A DNA stretch of 62,354 bases from a bacterium (GCA_030619985.1 JAUXAI010000003.1:1-62354); one strand, 5' to 3'. Counted from the first letter of the stretch, positions 1 to 9,554 are shown. Made by a program: numbers and translations. Notes: generated from the letters alone by a model not told the origin.

Positions 1-560
1 AGCCCCTTTTCCGCCAAATGGCAGATGATATGGCCTATGGTAATATGTACTTCCTGAATCCGAGGAACATCGTCTGAGGGGACAACCAAGGGAAGATCTA
101 CTAAGTTCTTTAATTTCCCTCCCCCCTTTCCTATAAAGCCAATGGTTCTCATCCCAAGTTCTTTTGCCTTCTTCACCCCCTCCAGAATATTGGGTGAATT
201 CCCACTGGTTGAAATGGCGATGGCGACGTCTCCCTTCTTGGCCCAAGTCTCAATCTGCCGAGAAAAGATAGTCTCAAAGCCCTTATCATTCGCTTGGGCG
301 GTTACTAAGGATGAGTTGGTAGAGAGAGCTAAAGCAGGAAGAGCTTTTCTTTCTTTCTTAAATCTACAGACGAGTTCTGTGGCAATATGCTGGGCATCTG
401 CAGCAGAGCCTCCGTTGCCAAAGAGGAGAACTTTTCCTCCAGATCTGAAGGTCTCCATCACCCACTTGCTAGCCTCTGCTATTCTTTCTGCCAGTTCTTT
501 AGCAACTAATCTCTTTATTCTGGCACTCTCCTCCAATTCTCTTATCACTATTTCCCTCAT
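1..560 (-). CDS. gmhA: Phosphoheptose isomerase / SIS-domain protein (3' end truncated by window edge)
   Basis: Minus-strand translation MREIVIRELEESARIKRLVAKELAERI...FRSGGKVLLFGNGGSAADAQHIATELV...STSGNSPNILEGVKKAK..GFIGKGGGKLKNLVDLPLVVPSDDVPRIQEVHITIGHIICH matches GmhA. Not in the ORF track because it runs off the edge. Confidence 0.9.
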   Translation of the reverse strand, partial: MREIVIRELEESARIKRLVAKELAERIAEASKWVMETFRSGGKVLLFGNGGSAADAQHIATELVCRFKKERKALPALALSTNSSLVTAQANDKGFETIFSRQIETWAKKGDVAIAISTSGNSPNILEGVKKAKELGMRTIGFIGKGGGKLKNLVDLPLVVPSDDVPRIQEVHITIGHIICHLAEKG

Positions 561-563
561 TCC

Positions 564-595
564 TTTCCCACTTTCCCACTTTCTCACTTTCTCAC
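564..595. repeat. 4 x 8-nt tandem repeat (TTTCCCAC x2, TTTCTCAC x2) abutting the gmhA start
   Basis: Direct reading of the sequence. Confidence 0.9.
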
Positions 596-645
596 TCCCC
601 TACTTTTTACTGGAAATAGTATATCACACTTTTAGAATTTTTTCT

Positions 646-763
646 ACCCCACACCTTTCTAATATTCACCCAGCACCTTTTACTTGGAAGTATCCTTCTG
701 TAACAGAAAGGTGCTGGGTTCATTTTTTACCTTACTACTTTGAATAGATAAAAGGTGCGGGGT
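646..763. repeat. REP/MITE-like nested inverted repeat (ACCCCACACCTTT...[ACCCAGCACCTTT...AAAGGTGCTGGGT]...AAAGGTGCGGGGT)
   Basis: Outer arms 646-658/751-763 (12/13 complementary); inner arms 668-680/707-719 (13/13). Confidence 0.9.
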
Positions 764-1501
764 CCACTCTATCAAGACTGCCCGGGCAGAAAAGATCCCC
801 GCCCGGGAGACCTTGGCCAGAAGAAGAATCTTCTCTGTGGTAGAGAGCCAAGCAGTAGCCTGTCCCTTCCTCTTCGTTTCACCTTCAAGCGTCAGACTCT
901 GAGGAACGAGGATGAAGGCTTGATGATGACCATCCTTAGTATGAATACGCTCCTCTCCTTTAACTTTGAGAGTGAGAAGATAGTTATGCCTTCCACAGTT
1001 TATGGGAACCTGGATCACCTCATCAGTCTTAAGGTTTAGAGTGCGCAGGTAATAGTAAACCGATACTGAATCCTGGACCCTGGGAGGTATCTTTATCTCT
1101 TTCCCTTTGCGATAGGCAATATGCCTCTCCTGATTATAGATAATGACTTCATCCTTCCTATACTTCCCCTCCTCAAGGTGGGCTTCATACCGGTGAGGAT
1201 AGAACTCTTTTGTATCCAGATAGGTCTCCAGCCTATCGTTTATTCTATAGAAGAGGCTGAAAAAGGGAGTGGTCTGGGCAATAACCACTATGTGATATAC
1301 CTCATGCCCATCAAGATCTATTATTTCCTTTATCTCTAAAGTGACATAACCAGCAGTAACACCGAAGGCTTTTATGGCAAAGACCATCCTCTCCCCCACT
1401 TCAAAGGGAGGATTTGATTTGGTCGGTTCTGAAAAAAGATTTACTGGTTTTAATAAAGTAAGAAGTAAAATTAGAACGAATATAGTTTTCTTCTTATTCA
1501 T
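680..1501 (-). CDS. DUF3108-like secreted protein
   Basis: MNKKKTIFVLILLLTLLKPVNLFSEP signal peptide then FEVGERMVFAIKAFGVTAGYVTLEI...; ORF track start at 1624 lies upstream through a repeat array, so start moved to 1501. Confidence 0.7.
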   Translation of the reverse strand: MNKKKTIFVLILLLTLLKPVNLFSEPTKSNPPFEVGERMVFAIKAFGVTAGYVTLEIKEIIDLDGHEVYHIVVIAQTTPFFSLFYRINDRLETYLDTKEFYPHRYEAHLEEGKYRKDEVIIYNQERHIAYRKGKEIKIPPRVQDSVSVYYYLRTLNLKTDEVIQVPINCGRHNYLLTLKVKGEERIHTKDGHHQAFILVPQSLTLEGETKRKGQATAWLSTTEKILLLAKVSRAGIFSARAVLIEWTPHLLSIQSSKVKNEPSTFLLQKDTSK

Positions 1502-1503
1502 CT

Positions 1504-1604
1504 TTATTCGCGATGATTCGCGTTCCTCTTTATATTCGCGATAATTCGCGTTTTCTTTATTCGCGACTATTCGCATCTTCTCTATTCGCGATGATTCGCG
1601 TCTT
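1504..1604. repeat. Iterated TTCGCGAT(N)ATTCGCG array
   Basis: ttcgcgatgattcgcgtt / ttcgcgataattcgcgtt / ttcgcgactattcgcat / ttcgcgatgattcgcgtc. Confidence 0.9.
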
Positions 1605-2579
1605 AACTGCAGAAAAAACCTCATCCACAGTTATTAACTTCATACAATCGAGCCTCTTACATTTATGTCTCCAGCATCCCCGACAGGGCAGATCCTTCTC
1701 AATAACTGTATGCCCTTCTCCATAGGGTCCGTTCCTCACAGAGTCTGTTGGCCCGATGAGAGCCACCGTAGGAATATTCAGGGCACAAGCAATATGCAGA
1801 GGTCCCGTTTCTCCCCCAATAAATAATCTACATTTGGAGATAAGGCAGGCAAGTTCTTTTAGGTTCGTCTTGCAAGAAATGATGGGTCTATTCTCTGTTA
1901 TCTTTGCTATTCTATCGATAGAATTTTTATCCCCGGCCCCCCAAAGAAGGATTGCTTTGACTTTTAACTCTTCTATTAGTCGATCCACTAATTCTGCCCA
2001 TCTCTCCTCTGGCCAGAGCTTGGAGGGCCAGCTGGCCCCCGGATGCAGGGCAATTAAGAGATCGCTTGAGGTAATTCCCTTCTCCCTTAAAAAATTAGTG
2101 ATATATTCTCTATTTTCGTGGGATACGGGAATGATAAATTCTTTCTTCTTAACCTCTATCCCTAAAGGGCGAAGGAGGCTTAGGTTCTTATCGATGACGT
2201 GTCTATCCTCTTCTCCTGGAGTAACTCTTTGGTTGAGGAATAGGCGGCTCAACTCTCGACTATTTGCTCTACTGAAGCCGAGCCTCACCTCAGCACCGCT
2301 TACGAAGGTCAAGAAGCCACTTCTAAAAAGACCCTGCAGATCGATAGCTAGATCAAAGTTTAATGAGCGTAGCTTTTTAGCTGTCTTTCTAGGCCCTTCA
2401 TAGCTAATGACCTCATCCAAATGGGGATGGTTGATAATGATATTGGCTATCTGCTTCTTCACTACCCAGGCAATGTAACTTTTAGGAAATTTCTTTCTTA
2501 GGGCACTTAAGACTGGTAGGGTATGAACTACATCCCCAATGGAACTAAGCTTAACAATTAAAATTCTCTTGAAATCCAT
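1557..2579 (-). CDS. Glycosyltransferase family 9 (heptosyltransferase)
   Basis: ILIVKLSSIGDVVHTLPVLSALRKKFP...HPGASWPSKLWPEERWAELV...GETGPLHIACALNIPTVALIGPTD. Confidence 0.9.
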   Translation of the reverse strand: MDFKRILIVKLSSIGDVVHTLPVLSALRKKFPKSYIAWVVKKQIANIIINHPHLDEVISYEGPRKTAKKLRSLNFDLAIDLQGLFRSGFLTFVSGAEVRLGFSRANSRELSRLFLNQRVTPGEEDRHVIDKNLSLLRPLGIEVKKKEFIIPVSHENREYITNFLREKGITSSDLLIALHPGASWPSKLWPEERWAELVDRLIEELKVKAILLWGAGDKNSIDRIAKITENRPIISCKTNLKELACLISKCRLFIGGETGPLHIACALNIPTVALIGPTDSVRNGPYGEGHTVIEKDLPCRGCWRHKCKRLDCMKLITVDEVFSAVKTRIIANREDANSRE

Positions 2580-2587
2580 ATTTCAAC

Positions 2588-2833
2588 CTCAGTAACCAGT
2601 AACCAGTGAACAGTAACTAGAAGAATTAAATTCTAAATCTGTAATAGCCGATAACCAAGAAACAAACATTAAACATTAAACATTAAACAATAACCAATAA
2701 TCAATCATCAATAATCAAACTATTTGGGTATTGAAATTTGGATACTGGGATTTGTTTGGTCATTGTATCTTGTATCTTGGTGTTTGATTATTAGAATTCA
2801 GGACTGTAAACTGTAAACTGGTTACTGTAAACT
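2588..2833. repeat. Iterated intergenic repeats (AGTAACC, AAACATT x3.5, TGTAAAC words) plus 'TTTGGATACTGGGATTTGTTTGGTCATTGTATCTTG' element
   Basis: Direct reading; related words recur at 33.4 and 57.8 kb. Confidence 0.8.
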
Positions 2834-2837
2834 TCTT

Positions 2838-3101
2838 TTACTTTCTATATTCTGGCAGGTTATACATCTTAAACTGCTTATAAACTTTTAATTTCTTCTT
2901 TCCAGAAAGAATATCCTTGAATAATTCATCAAGTTCTTTTACTAAGTCGTTTCTCTGCCTCTTTAATATCAAAAGTTTCTTTTTACATTCTTCGATATGC
3001 TTTTTAGAAACATCCTTTCTCTTCGTCTCTTCCTCCATATGGAAGCATTTCTGTTCAAAGATACTTATCTTATCCACTAAACTTCCGATGGTTTCAGCCA
3101 T
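2838..3101 (-). CDS. Small DUF4254-like protein
   Basis: [25 protein letters not shown]...LKRQRNDLVKELDELF resembles the neighbouring ORF and DUF4254 motifs. Confidence 0.55.
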   Translation of the reverse strand: MAETIGSLVDKISIFEQKCFHMEEETKRKDVSKKHIEECKKKLLILKRQRNDLVKELDELFKDILSGKKKLKVYKQFKMYNLPEYRK

Positions 3102-3334
3102 TATTGCTTTCCCTTTTTACTCAAGGCAATAGCACATTCATCAATGGCTTCAATGAGATCGTTCCTTCTTTGATTCAATCTATCGATCCTCCTCTTTGCC
3201 TGAGCAACAACTTTGTCATCTTTACTTCTCGCCTTATCCTCCTCATGCCATAGAGCAATATTGACCTTAGCCAATTCATTCACTAACTGAGCAAATGTCT
3301 TCTTCATCTTTATCTCTCCTTCATCAAAACCCAT
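3101..3334 (-). CDS. Small DUF4254-like protein
   Basis: [40 protein letters not shown]; the WHEED/RNDLIE motifs fit DUF4254. Confidence 0.6.
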   Translation of the reverse strand: MGFDEGEIKMKKTFAQLVNELAKVNIALWHEEDKARSKDDKVVAQAKRRIDRLNQRRNDLIEAIDECAIALSKKGKQ

Positions 3335-3879
3335 TCTACTGCGTGATATAAATCTTCAGCAGTATGATCTGGATTTATTCCTTTATTTTTACTTCTCCTT
3401 CCATAGCCAGTTAAGACTAATATTCCCTTTACCCATACATTCTGGGCCAACCTTATATCATCTACCTTATCTCCAATAACATAGCACCTCTTCAAATCTA
3501 AATTAAATCTTCTCGCTGCTTTTAAGAGCATCCCGGGTTTGGGCTTCCGGCAATTACAGTTCTTCTTATATTGGGGAGAACCAAACTTGGGATGGTGGGG
3601 GCAGTAATAAATTTCATCCAGATGTGCCCCTTCTTTTTTAAGAAGCCTTTTTAATTTGCTATGTATTTTCTTAACTGCTTCTTCAGTAAAATAGCCTCGT
3701 GCCACTCCTGATTGATTAGAAATCACAATGGTCAGAATTCTTTTTTTGTTCAACAGTCTTATTGCTTCTCCAGAGTAAGAAATAAGCCTAAGTTTCTTGG
3801 CATCCTTCAGATAGCCCATCTCTTCTGTAATGGTGCCATCCCGATCCATAAAGACTGCTATTCTATTTCCCTTTGCCAA
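3310..3879 (-). CDS. gmhB: D-glycero-D-manno-heptose 1,7-bisphosphate phosphatase-like HAD protein
   Basis: [22 protein letters not shown]...[18 protein letters not shown]...[35 protein letters not shown]. Confidence 0.88.
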   Translation of the reverse strand: MAKGNRIAVFMDRDGTITEEMGYLKDAKKLRLISYSGEAIRLLNKKRILTIVISNQSGVARGYFTEEAVKKIHSKLKRLLKKEGAHLDEIYYCPHHPKFGSPQYKKNCNCRKPKPGMLLKAARRFNLDLKRCYVIGDKVDDIRLAQNVWVKGILVLTGYGRRSKNKGINPDHTAEDLYHAVEWVLMKER

Positions 3880-4834
3880 TTAATTCTCCTAAAATCTTAA
3901 TCATCTTTTCCATAGAGTGACGCCAGGTATAATGGGCATAGACCCATTCCTGGCCCGCCCGGGCAATTCTCTCTCGCTCCTCTGGTTTATCCAGATAATA
4001 TTTAACGAGATCGATACACTCCTGATATCTATTGGACCAGGGATATTTCTTTCTTGTATTATACCAGACAAGATGCTTTCTGTTAGTAAACCATCTCTCT
4101 AACCGAGGAGTATAAGAAGTAATATGGAATCCCCGGCAGGCTAAGGTTAAAAAAGTTCGATCAGAAAAGTAGTCCGGAATAGTATTATTATCATTTAATC
4201 CTAAGACAATCTTAGCGCTGGAGCAGACCTTGGCGAACTCCTCAGGCTCTACCCATTCCTTCTGAACCGGAAAGCCTTTCGGCCAATCTCTTCCCCAGAT
4301 CTTCAAATTAAAACCAGCCTTCATAACCTTTTTTAAAAGATTTTCTCTTCCTGCTTTACCTACTCCAATAAAAGCTACTTCACATTGATACTCTGAAAAA
4401 TCTGAAGGAAGATATCTGTGAACCTCTGCATCACATCCCTCCCAGAGATGAAAGACATTCTTGACTCCTAAACGTTTATACTTTTTAATTAATCCTCCAG
4501 CGGTAAGGAAGAAGGAATCAGAAGCCTTTGCTAAGCGTACTATCCATCTCTTAATTGGAGAGTCCATATAACGAAAGGAAACATGACAGATTTTCTTAAT
4601 TTCCTCTAATGTCTCAGGGAAAATTCCATCCCCTTTCAACAATAAGAAAACATCCGGTTTCTTCTCTTTTGTTAGATTAATCATCTCTTCTTGTAACCTT
4701 TCATCGCCATATTTCTCCCGCTCCTTACGATAATCAAAGGGCACTATTTCTTGCCCTAATTTCTCCAAAGTCTTCTTCATAAAAGAGACGGTAGAAGAAG
4801 GTTTATCTAAAGGACCGGCCAAGATAATCTTCAT
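3863..4834 (-). CDS. CgeB-like glycosyltransferase
   Basis: MKIILAGPLDKPSSTVSFMKKTLEKLG...FRTFLTLACRGFHITSYTPRLERWF-like C-terminal motif; start moved to 4834 because the ORF-track extension lies in a repeat. Confidence 0.7.
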   Translation of the reverse strand: MKIILAGPLDKPSSTVSFMKKTLEKLGQEIVPFDYRKEREKYGDERLQEEMINLTKEKKPDVFLLLKGDGIFPETLEEIKKICHVSFRYMDSPIKRWIVRLAKASDSFFLTAGGLIKKYKRLGVKNVFHLWEGCDAEVHRYLPSDFSEYQCEVAFIGVGKAGRENLLKKVMKAGFNLKIWGRDWPKGFPVQKEWVEPEEFAKVCSSAKIVLGLNDNNTIPDYFSDRTFLTLACRGFHITSYTPRLERWFTNRKHLVWYNTRKKYPWSNRYQECIDLVKYYLDKPEERERIARAGQEWVYAHYTWRHSMEKMIKILGELIGKGK

Positions 4835-4842
4835 TTTACATT

Positions 4843-4880
4843 TTGCCTGTCTGCCGACGAGGCAGGCACTTTGCATTGAT
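4843..4880. repeat. Hairpin-type repeat TGCCTGTCTGCCGACGAGGCAGGCA plus TTTTGCATTGA words
   Basis: Direct reading; partial inverted symmetry. Confidence 0.6.
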
Positions 4881-4893
4881 AATTTTGCATTGA

Positions 4894-5991
4894 CTATTTA
4901 TCATAGTATTCCCTGGTTACTTGTTCATAGACCTTCATAGTTTCATCAGCCATCTTCTTCCAACTAAACAGTTTTGCCCTTTCCAGACCTTTTTTAATAT
5001 ACTCTTCCCTTAGTTTATCATCTTCTAACATTTTGGCTATTTTCTCAAAGATATCATCTTCATCCTGAGGATCAAAGTATAATCCAGCATTCCCGACCAC
5101 TTCAGGAAAAGCACTAGTCTGAGAAGTAACCACTGGACAGCCACTGGCCATAGCCTCTAAATTAGGTAATCCGAATCCTCCCAATAAATCAGTACAGATA
5201 TAGATATCTGCCGCATTATAATAGAGGTTGAAGTAATCTTCTATAAATCCTACTCTCAGCACCTCATCATTCAGTCTTAACTCATCTATTAACTTAGTTA
5301 TAGAATCTGAGGTCAGTCCCACCCTGATAAGCATAAGGTCTTTGAATCTTTTCTGTAAGCGATGAAATACTCTGATTAACCTCTCTATATTCTTATTCTC
5401 GTTTTCCGTGCCCACGTTAAGTAAAATTTTTTTATCTAGTGGTAAATTTAAGGCTTTCCTTGCTTCTTCCTTATTTCTCCTTCTATATATTTCGTGATTA
5501 ACCCCAAGGTAAATGACTTTTATCTTTTCTGGATCAATATCTAATATCTCAATCAAATCCTTTCTTGTGCTCTGGGAGATAGCGATAATATGCTCTGCTT
5601 CCCTAAGGAATTGAAAAGACCTTCTTACTGTCTCAAGATGGGTACCAGAATAGAGACCGCCCTTTAAAGGAACAAGGTCTATGGCCGTCGCTATCGCTGG
5701 CCTTCTATATCTAATAAGGCTCAAGAAGACATGGCTTTGAAAATGAGAGAGGTCATATTTCGGTATCTTGCAAAGTAACTGTCTGTCCCTCAAGTGCTTG
5801 GTGCGATAGGTTATTATTCTTGTAGGAGGAATATCCCATCTGATCCTGCGGCTCTCCCTGAGCCGAATACACATCACCTCTTCTATATTATTCAAATTAT
5901 CCTTTAAATTCCAGAATAACTCCCGGGCAATAACTCCTCCAGGACATCCCGGAGGTCCATCCCTGATAATTCCAATCTTCAAGTCTCTCAT
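4894..5991 (-). CDS. GT4 glycosyltransferase
   Basis: ILLNVGTENENKNIERLIRVF...GFGLPNLEAMASGCPVVTSQTSAFPEVVGNAGLYFDP. Confidence 0.88.
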   Translation of the reverse strand: MRDLKIGIIRDGPPGCPGGVIARELFWNLKDNLNNIEEVMCIRLRESRRIRWDIPPTRIITYRTKHLRDRQLLCKIPKYDLSHFQSHVFLSLIRYRRPAIATAIDLVPLKGGLYSGTHLETVRRSFQFLREAEHIIAISQSTRKDLIEILDIDPEKIKVIYLGVNHEIYRRRNKEEARKALNLPLDKKILLNVGTENENKNIERLIRVFHRLQKRFKDLMLIRVGLTSDSITKLIDELRLNDEVLRVGFIEDYFNLYYNAADIYICTDLLGGFGLPNLEAMASGCPVVTSQTSAFPEVVGNAGLYFDPQDEDDIFEKIAKMLEDDKLREEYIKKGLERAKLFSWKKMADETMKVYEQVTREYYDK

Positions 5992-6064
5992 TGATAGCGA
6001 GTCCACTCACCCACTCCTTTTGTTCTCAATTAGTCCTTTAACTTCTGTTAATTTTTGTCTATTG

Positions 6065-6667
6065 TTATCCTAATGCCTGTAATGTGCGGAAGATATGATG
6101 GGCTTCTGGAGAAATAGATATTATTCTTCCGCAAGCTTTACAACGCATCGAAATAGCGTTTTTCTTCTCTTGATGGAGAAATAGTTTTTGGCCACAGATA
6201 CAGATAAATCCCTTGAGCCGAGCCGGATTTCCCATCACTAATCCGTGAGCTGGAATATCTTCGGTGACTACCGCTCCTGCTCCTATCATGGCATACTCAT
6301 TAATAGTAACCCCGCAGACTATAGTTGCATTGGCCCCTATTGAAGCACCTCTTTTAACCGTGGTTCCCATAATCTCCCATTTTTCATTAAAGGCTCGAGG
6401 GAAGAGATCGTTGGTAAAGGTTGCATGGGGACCGACTAGGACATTACTCTTAATGACTACCCCTTTATAGACGGAGACCCCATTCTGAATTTTAACATTA
6501 TCGCCTATATGAACATCAACATCGATATAGACCGATTTGCCGATAGTACAGTTATGACCAATAACCGCTCCTTCTCTAATCTGTGCTTGATGCCAAATTT
6601 TAGTATTTTTACCAATCTTGGCCTGGTTCGAGACCTCAGCTGTGGGATGAATATAAATCTCACCCAT
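6065..6667 (-). CDS. WbpD/WlbB-like hexapeptide-repeat N-acetyltransferase
   Basis: EIYIHPTAEVSNQAKIGKNTKIWHQAQIREGAVIGHNCTIGKSVYIDVDVHIGDNVKIQNGVSVYKGV. Confidence 0.85.
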   Translation of the reverse strand: MGEIYIHPTAEVSNQAKIGKNTKIWHQAQIREGAVIGHNCTIGKSVYIDVDVHIGDNVKIQNGVSVYKGVVIKSNVLVGPHATFTNDLFPRAFNEKWEIMGTTVKRGASIGANATIVCGVTINEYAMIGAGAVVTEDIPAHGLVMGNPARLKGFICICGQKLFLHQEKKNAISMRCKACGRIISISPEAHHIFRTLQALG

Positions 6668-7754
6668 CTTTAAACACCTCCTTCATTAGAACATCCAGTA
6701 TTTTCTCTGTAGCGCCGCCTGAGAGCGGACAGGGAATAAAGCGAAGACGTTCTAATTCTGCCTTATCCCGCAATAACTCCTTTATCTTTGAGATTATAGA
6801 TCGATAACTTACCCCTATTAAAAGGTTCTTTCCCACATTTACCAGTTCTTTCCATTCCGTCTCCTTTCTCAATATAAGACAGGGAACATTAAGTAGGGCA
6901 CCCTCTGTCTGTATCCCCCCTGAATCGGTGAGGATGAAGTTCGCCTCACTCATAAGCTTGAGAAAATCTATATATCCTAAAGGAGCAATCAACTTTATTT
7001 GAGGAGCTAAAGAAATACCTACCTTCTTGAGGACGGCTTGGGTGCGGGGATGAATGGGAAAGACTATCGGGGTGAGAATTGAGAGATCGTTTATCGCCTG
7101 AAAAACGTCCTTCAAGATAACTACTTCATCTGTAGTCTCTGCCCGATGTAGGGTTAGTAGAAGATATTTTCCCGATAGCAAAGCTAATTTCTCCAAAATC
7201 CTTGATTTCTGCGCTAGCGCCTTATTGCGTAAGACGGCATCTAGAGAGGTATCACCAACCATCCTTATTCGCTGAGAATCTATTCCCTCCTGCAGCAGAT
7301 TCTCATATGTAATTTTATCAGGAGTAAACAATAGATCAGCACAATGGTCAACCAGAACCCGATTAATCTCCTCCGGGGCATGGCGATTGAAAGAACGGCA
7401 GCCAGACTCTATATGAATAAGTCTAACCCCTAATTTAGAGGCGGCCAGGGCGCCAGCTAAGGTAGAGTTGGTATCTCCTTGGACAATTACCACCTCACTG
7501 CCCGTTTTCCGGATAATCCTCTCAATGCCCATCATCATAGTTCCTGTCTGATAGGCATGGGTGCCAGAACCGACTTCCAAGAGATAATCCGGTTTTCTCA
7601 GATTCAGCTCCTTAAAAAAGACTTTATCCATTTGGAAAGAGTAGTGCTGTCCAGTATGAAGCAGCAAATGATCACATCTCTTATCCAGTAAGGGGACAAG
7701 AGAAGAAAGTTTAATTATCTCTGGCCGTGTCCCAAGAACAGTTAAAACCTTCAA
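6660..7754 (-). CDS. wecB: UDP-N-acetylglucosamine 2-epimerase (non-hydrolysing)
   Basis: MKVLTVLGTRPEIIKLSSLVPLLD..HTGQHYSFQMDKVFF...GDTNSTLAGALAASKLGVRLIHIESGCRSFNRHAPEEINRVLVDHCADLLFTPD...DSGGIQTEG. Confidence 0.93.
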   Translation of the reverse strand: MKVLTVLGTRPEIIKLSSLVPLLDKRCDHLLLHTGQHYSFQMDKVFFKELNLRKPDYLLEVGSGTHAYQTGTMMMGIERIIRKTGSEVVIVQGDTNSTLAGALAASKLGVRLIHIESGCRSFNRHAPEEINRVLVDHCADLLFTPDKITYENLLQEGIDSQRIRMVGDTSLDAVLRNKALAQKSRILEKLALLSGKYLLLTLHRAETTDEVVILKDVFQAINDLSILTPIVFPIHPRTQAVLKKVGISLAPQIKLIAPLGYIDFLKLMSEANFILTDSGGIQTEGALLNVPCLILRKETEWKELVNVGKNLLIGVSYRSIISKIKELLRDKAELERLRFIPCPLSGGATEKILDVLMKEVFKDG

Positions 7755-8872
7755 TCTCTTTTGCTCCCGACTAATTCTGCCAACTTCTTCTCTAAGAATA
7801 GTGCCCTATTCGCCACAGTATCAATCTTTAATTTATGAGAAAGAATCTGTTGACGAGCAGATTCTACTTTAGACTTCACTACTCCCCAGTTATTAATAAG
7901 AAATTGAATCTTTTTTGCTAAAGCCTGAACATCGTTATTGGGTACATACTCCAGGGCATCCCCATAGAGTTCCCTCATATAGGGAACATCAAAGGTAATG
8001 CAGGGCTTTCCCATTAACAGTTCTTCTGCCGGAGGGATTCCAGACCAGATCTGCACTCCAAATATCGATTCCTGAATTACTCGGAATTTCTTCTCTCCGG
8101 CAAATTCTCCTAAGAATTTACATTGCACTTTCTTCTTCCTCGCTAATCTTTTTAGAAATCTCTTCTCTTTCCCCCCACCTATGATAACTAATAGTGGAGG
8201 ATTACTTAATAAACTTAAAGCCTCAATGGTCATATGAATTCTTTTATGAGGGGTAAGGCGGGCAATGGTTATTATCTGGTACCTTTCCTTCGCCTTTTCA
8301 TTGAATAATTTATTCGCTGTCTCTGTTTCCATGAAGGGATAGAAAAAATCGCATTCTACCCTAGTCCCAAGGAATTGTTCCAGGGGTTTCACAAATTCCC
8401 TCCCCGCCAGGGTCCTCATATCAGCCTGCAACCAAGCCTGAAAGATTCGTCTATAATATCTGCTCCATCCAACAGTATCGATCTTGACATTATTATGATA
8501 GCCCCATTCTTTAGAATCTTCTAACCCCACCCGAAAAGGTGGAACCCATTCCGCATGGGAAAGGAGTGGAACTTTAAAGCGCTCCCGAAACAACACTCCT
8601 GCTTCACACACCATCTCCCCAGCACTATAGATCACATCATAGGTATGGGAGGGAAAAGAAAAGACTATCTCTCTATTCACCTTTCCTGAACTCATTGGTA
8701 AACGGTAAATTTCTAATCCCGGCATGCGCTTTAGTTTTCTATACTCTCCATATTTCTCAATTCTAGTAACTACCAAGGTAATCCTATGGCCCAACTTAAG
8801 TAACTCTTCGACTAAGTGAAGGAAGGGTGGTTTAAAACCCACAATAGAATGGCCTAAAAAAAGTATTTTCAT
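7751..8872 (-). CDS. GT4 glycosyltransferase
   Basis: MKILFLGHSIVGFKPPFLHLVEELLKLGH...IITIARLTPHKRIHMTIEALSLL. Confidence 0.82.
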   Translation of the reverse strand: MKILFLGHSIVGFKPPFLHLVEELLKLGHRITLVVTRIEKYGEYRKLKRMPGLEIYRLPMSSGKVNREIVFSFPSHTYDVIYSAGEMVCEAGVLFRERFKVPLLSHAEWVPPFRVGLEDSKEWGYHNNVKIDTVGWSRYYRRIFQAWLQADMRTLAGREFVKPLEQFLGTRVECDFFYPFMETETANKLFNEKAKERYQIITIARLTPHKRIHMTIEALSLLSNPPLLVIIGGGKEKRFLKRLARKKKVQCKFLGEFAGEKKFRVIQESIFGVQIWSGIPPAEELLMGKPCITFDVPYMRELYGDALEYVPNNDVQALAKKIQFLINNWGVVKSKVESARQQILSHKLKIDTVANRALFLEKKLAELVGSKRD

Positions 8873-9537
8873 CTTACTTTTTCCTTGGTGTTAGTGGCAG
8901 CCACAATTAATCTATCGCCAAATTGGGGAAAAATATCGCATATTTTACGATTAACAAGATAGCCTTTGTGTCCAAAAAGTCTAATTGTCATTCCGGAAGA
9001 GGTTATTCTTTTGATTTTGAACCCGGGTTTAAGAAATATTTCTTTAATAAGATCGTGGATTTCATATACCCGAAGATGGGCACTGCCCGCAGTACCAGCA
9101 TAGAATGGTCTTCGTCCTCGTAAAAGTCTTAATCTATTTACCAGACTGGCAACATTTGGGGTGCTAAGAACTAATAAGCCATCCTTTTTGAGAACTCTCG
9201 TGCATTCTCCCATCACGAACTTCTCGTTCGTTATATGTTCTATCACCTCAGCCATAATCACAACATCAAACTCATTTGCTCTAAAGGGCCAATCCTCGGT
9301 GATATCCCCCATTACTACCTTAACACCTTTCCTACGGGCAATAGTGATACACTCCTCATCGAGTTCCATACCAATAACTTCAAAATCATTCTTTAATTCC
9401 TTTGCTATAATTCCCTTTCCTAACCCTACATCAAGCAACTTTCTTCCTTTCCCATGACATTTTACTAAATCAATGATTCTTGCCAGCCGACTATTCTCCT
9501 CAGCATGTTCTGTAGGGTCTAACTTTTCTTTCTCCAT
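8869..9537 (-). CDS. Class I SAM-dependent methyltransferase
   Basis: KLLDVGLGKGIIAKELKNDFEVIGMELDEECITIARRKGVKVVMGDITEDWPFRANEFDVVIMAEVIEHI. Confidence 0.88.
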   Translation of the reverse strand: MEKEKLDPTEHAEENSRLARIIDLVKCHGKGRKLLDVGLGKGIIAKELKNDFEVIGMELDEECITIARRKGVKVVMGDITEDWPFRANEFDVVIMAEVIEHITNEKFVMGECTRVLKKDGLLVLSTPNVASLVNRLRLLRGRRPFYAGTAGSAHLRVYEIHDLIKEIFLKPGFKIKRITSSGMTIRLFGHKGYLVNRKICDIFPQFGDRLIVAATNTKEKVR

Positions 9538-9554
9538 AATAAATTTCCTTACAA

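Noticed and set aside
142-747. Plus-strand 201-aa ORF (and most other plus-strand ORFs in the track)
   Set aside because: Antisense to well-supported minus-strand genes; no recognisable domains. Only 16559-17299 is convincing on plus.
1502-1624. N-terminal extension of the DUF3108-like ORF
   Set aside because: Made of TTCGCG repeat; a signal peptide begins at the internal Met (1501).
4835-4876. N-terminal extension of the CgeB-like ORF (MQSACLVGRQAKCK)
   Set aside because: Encoded by the TGCCTG...CAGGCA repeat; Rossmann start begins at MKIILAG.
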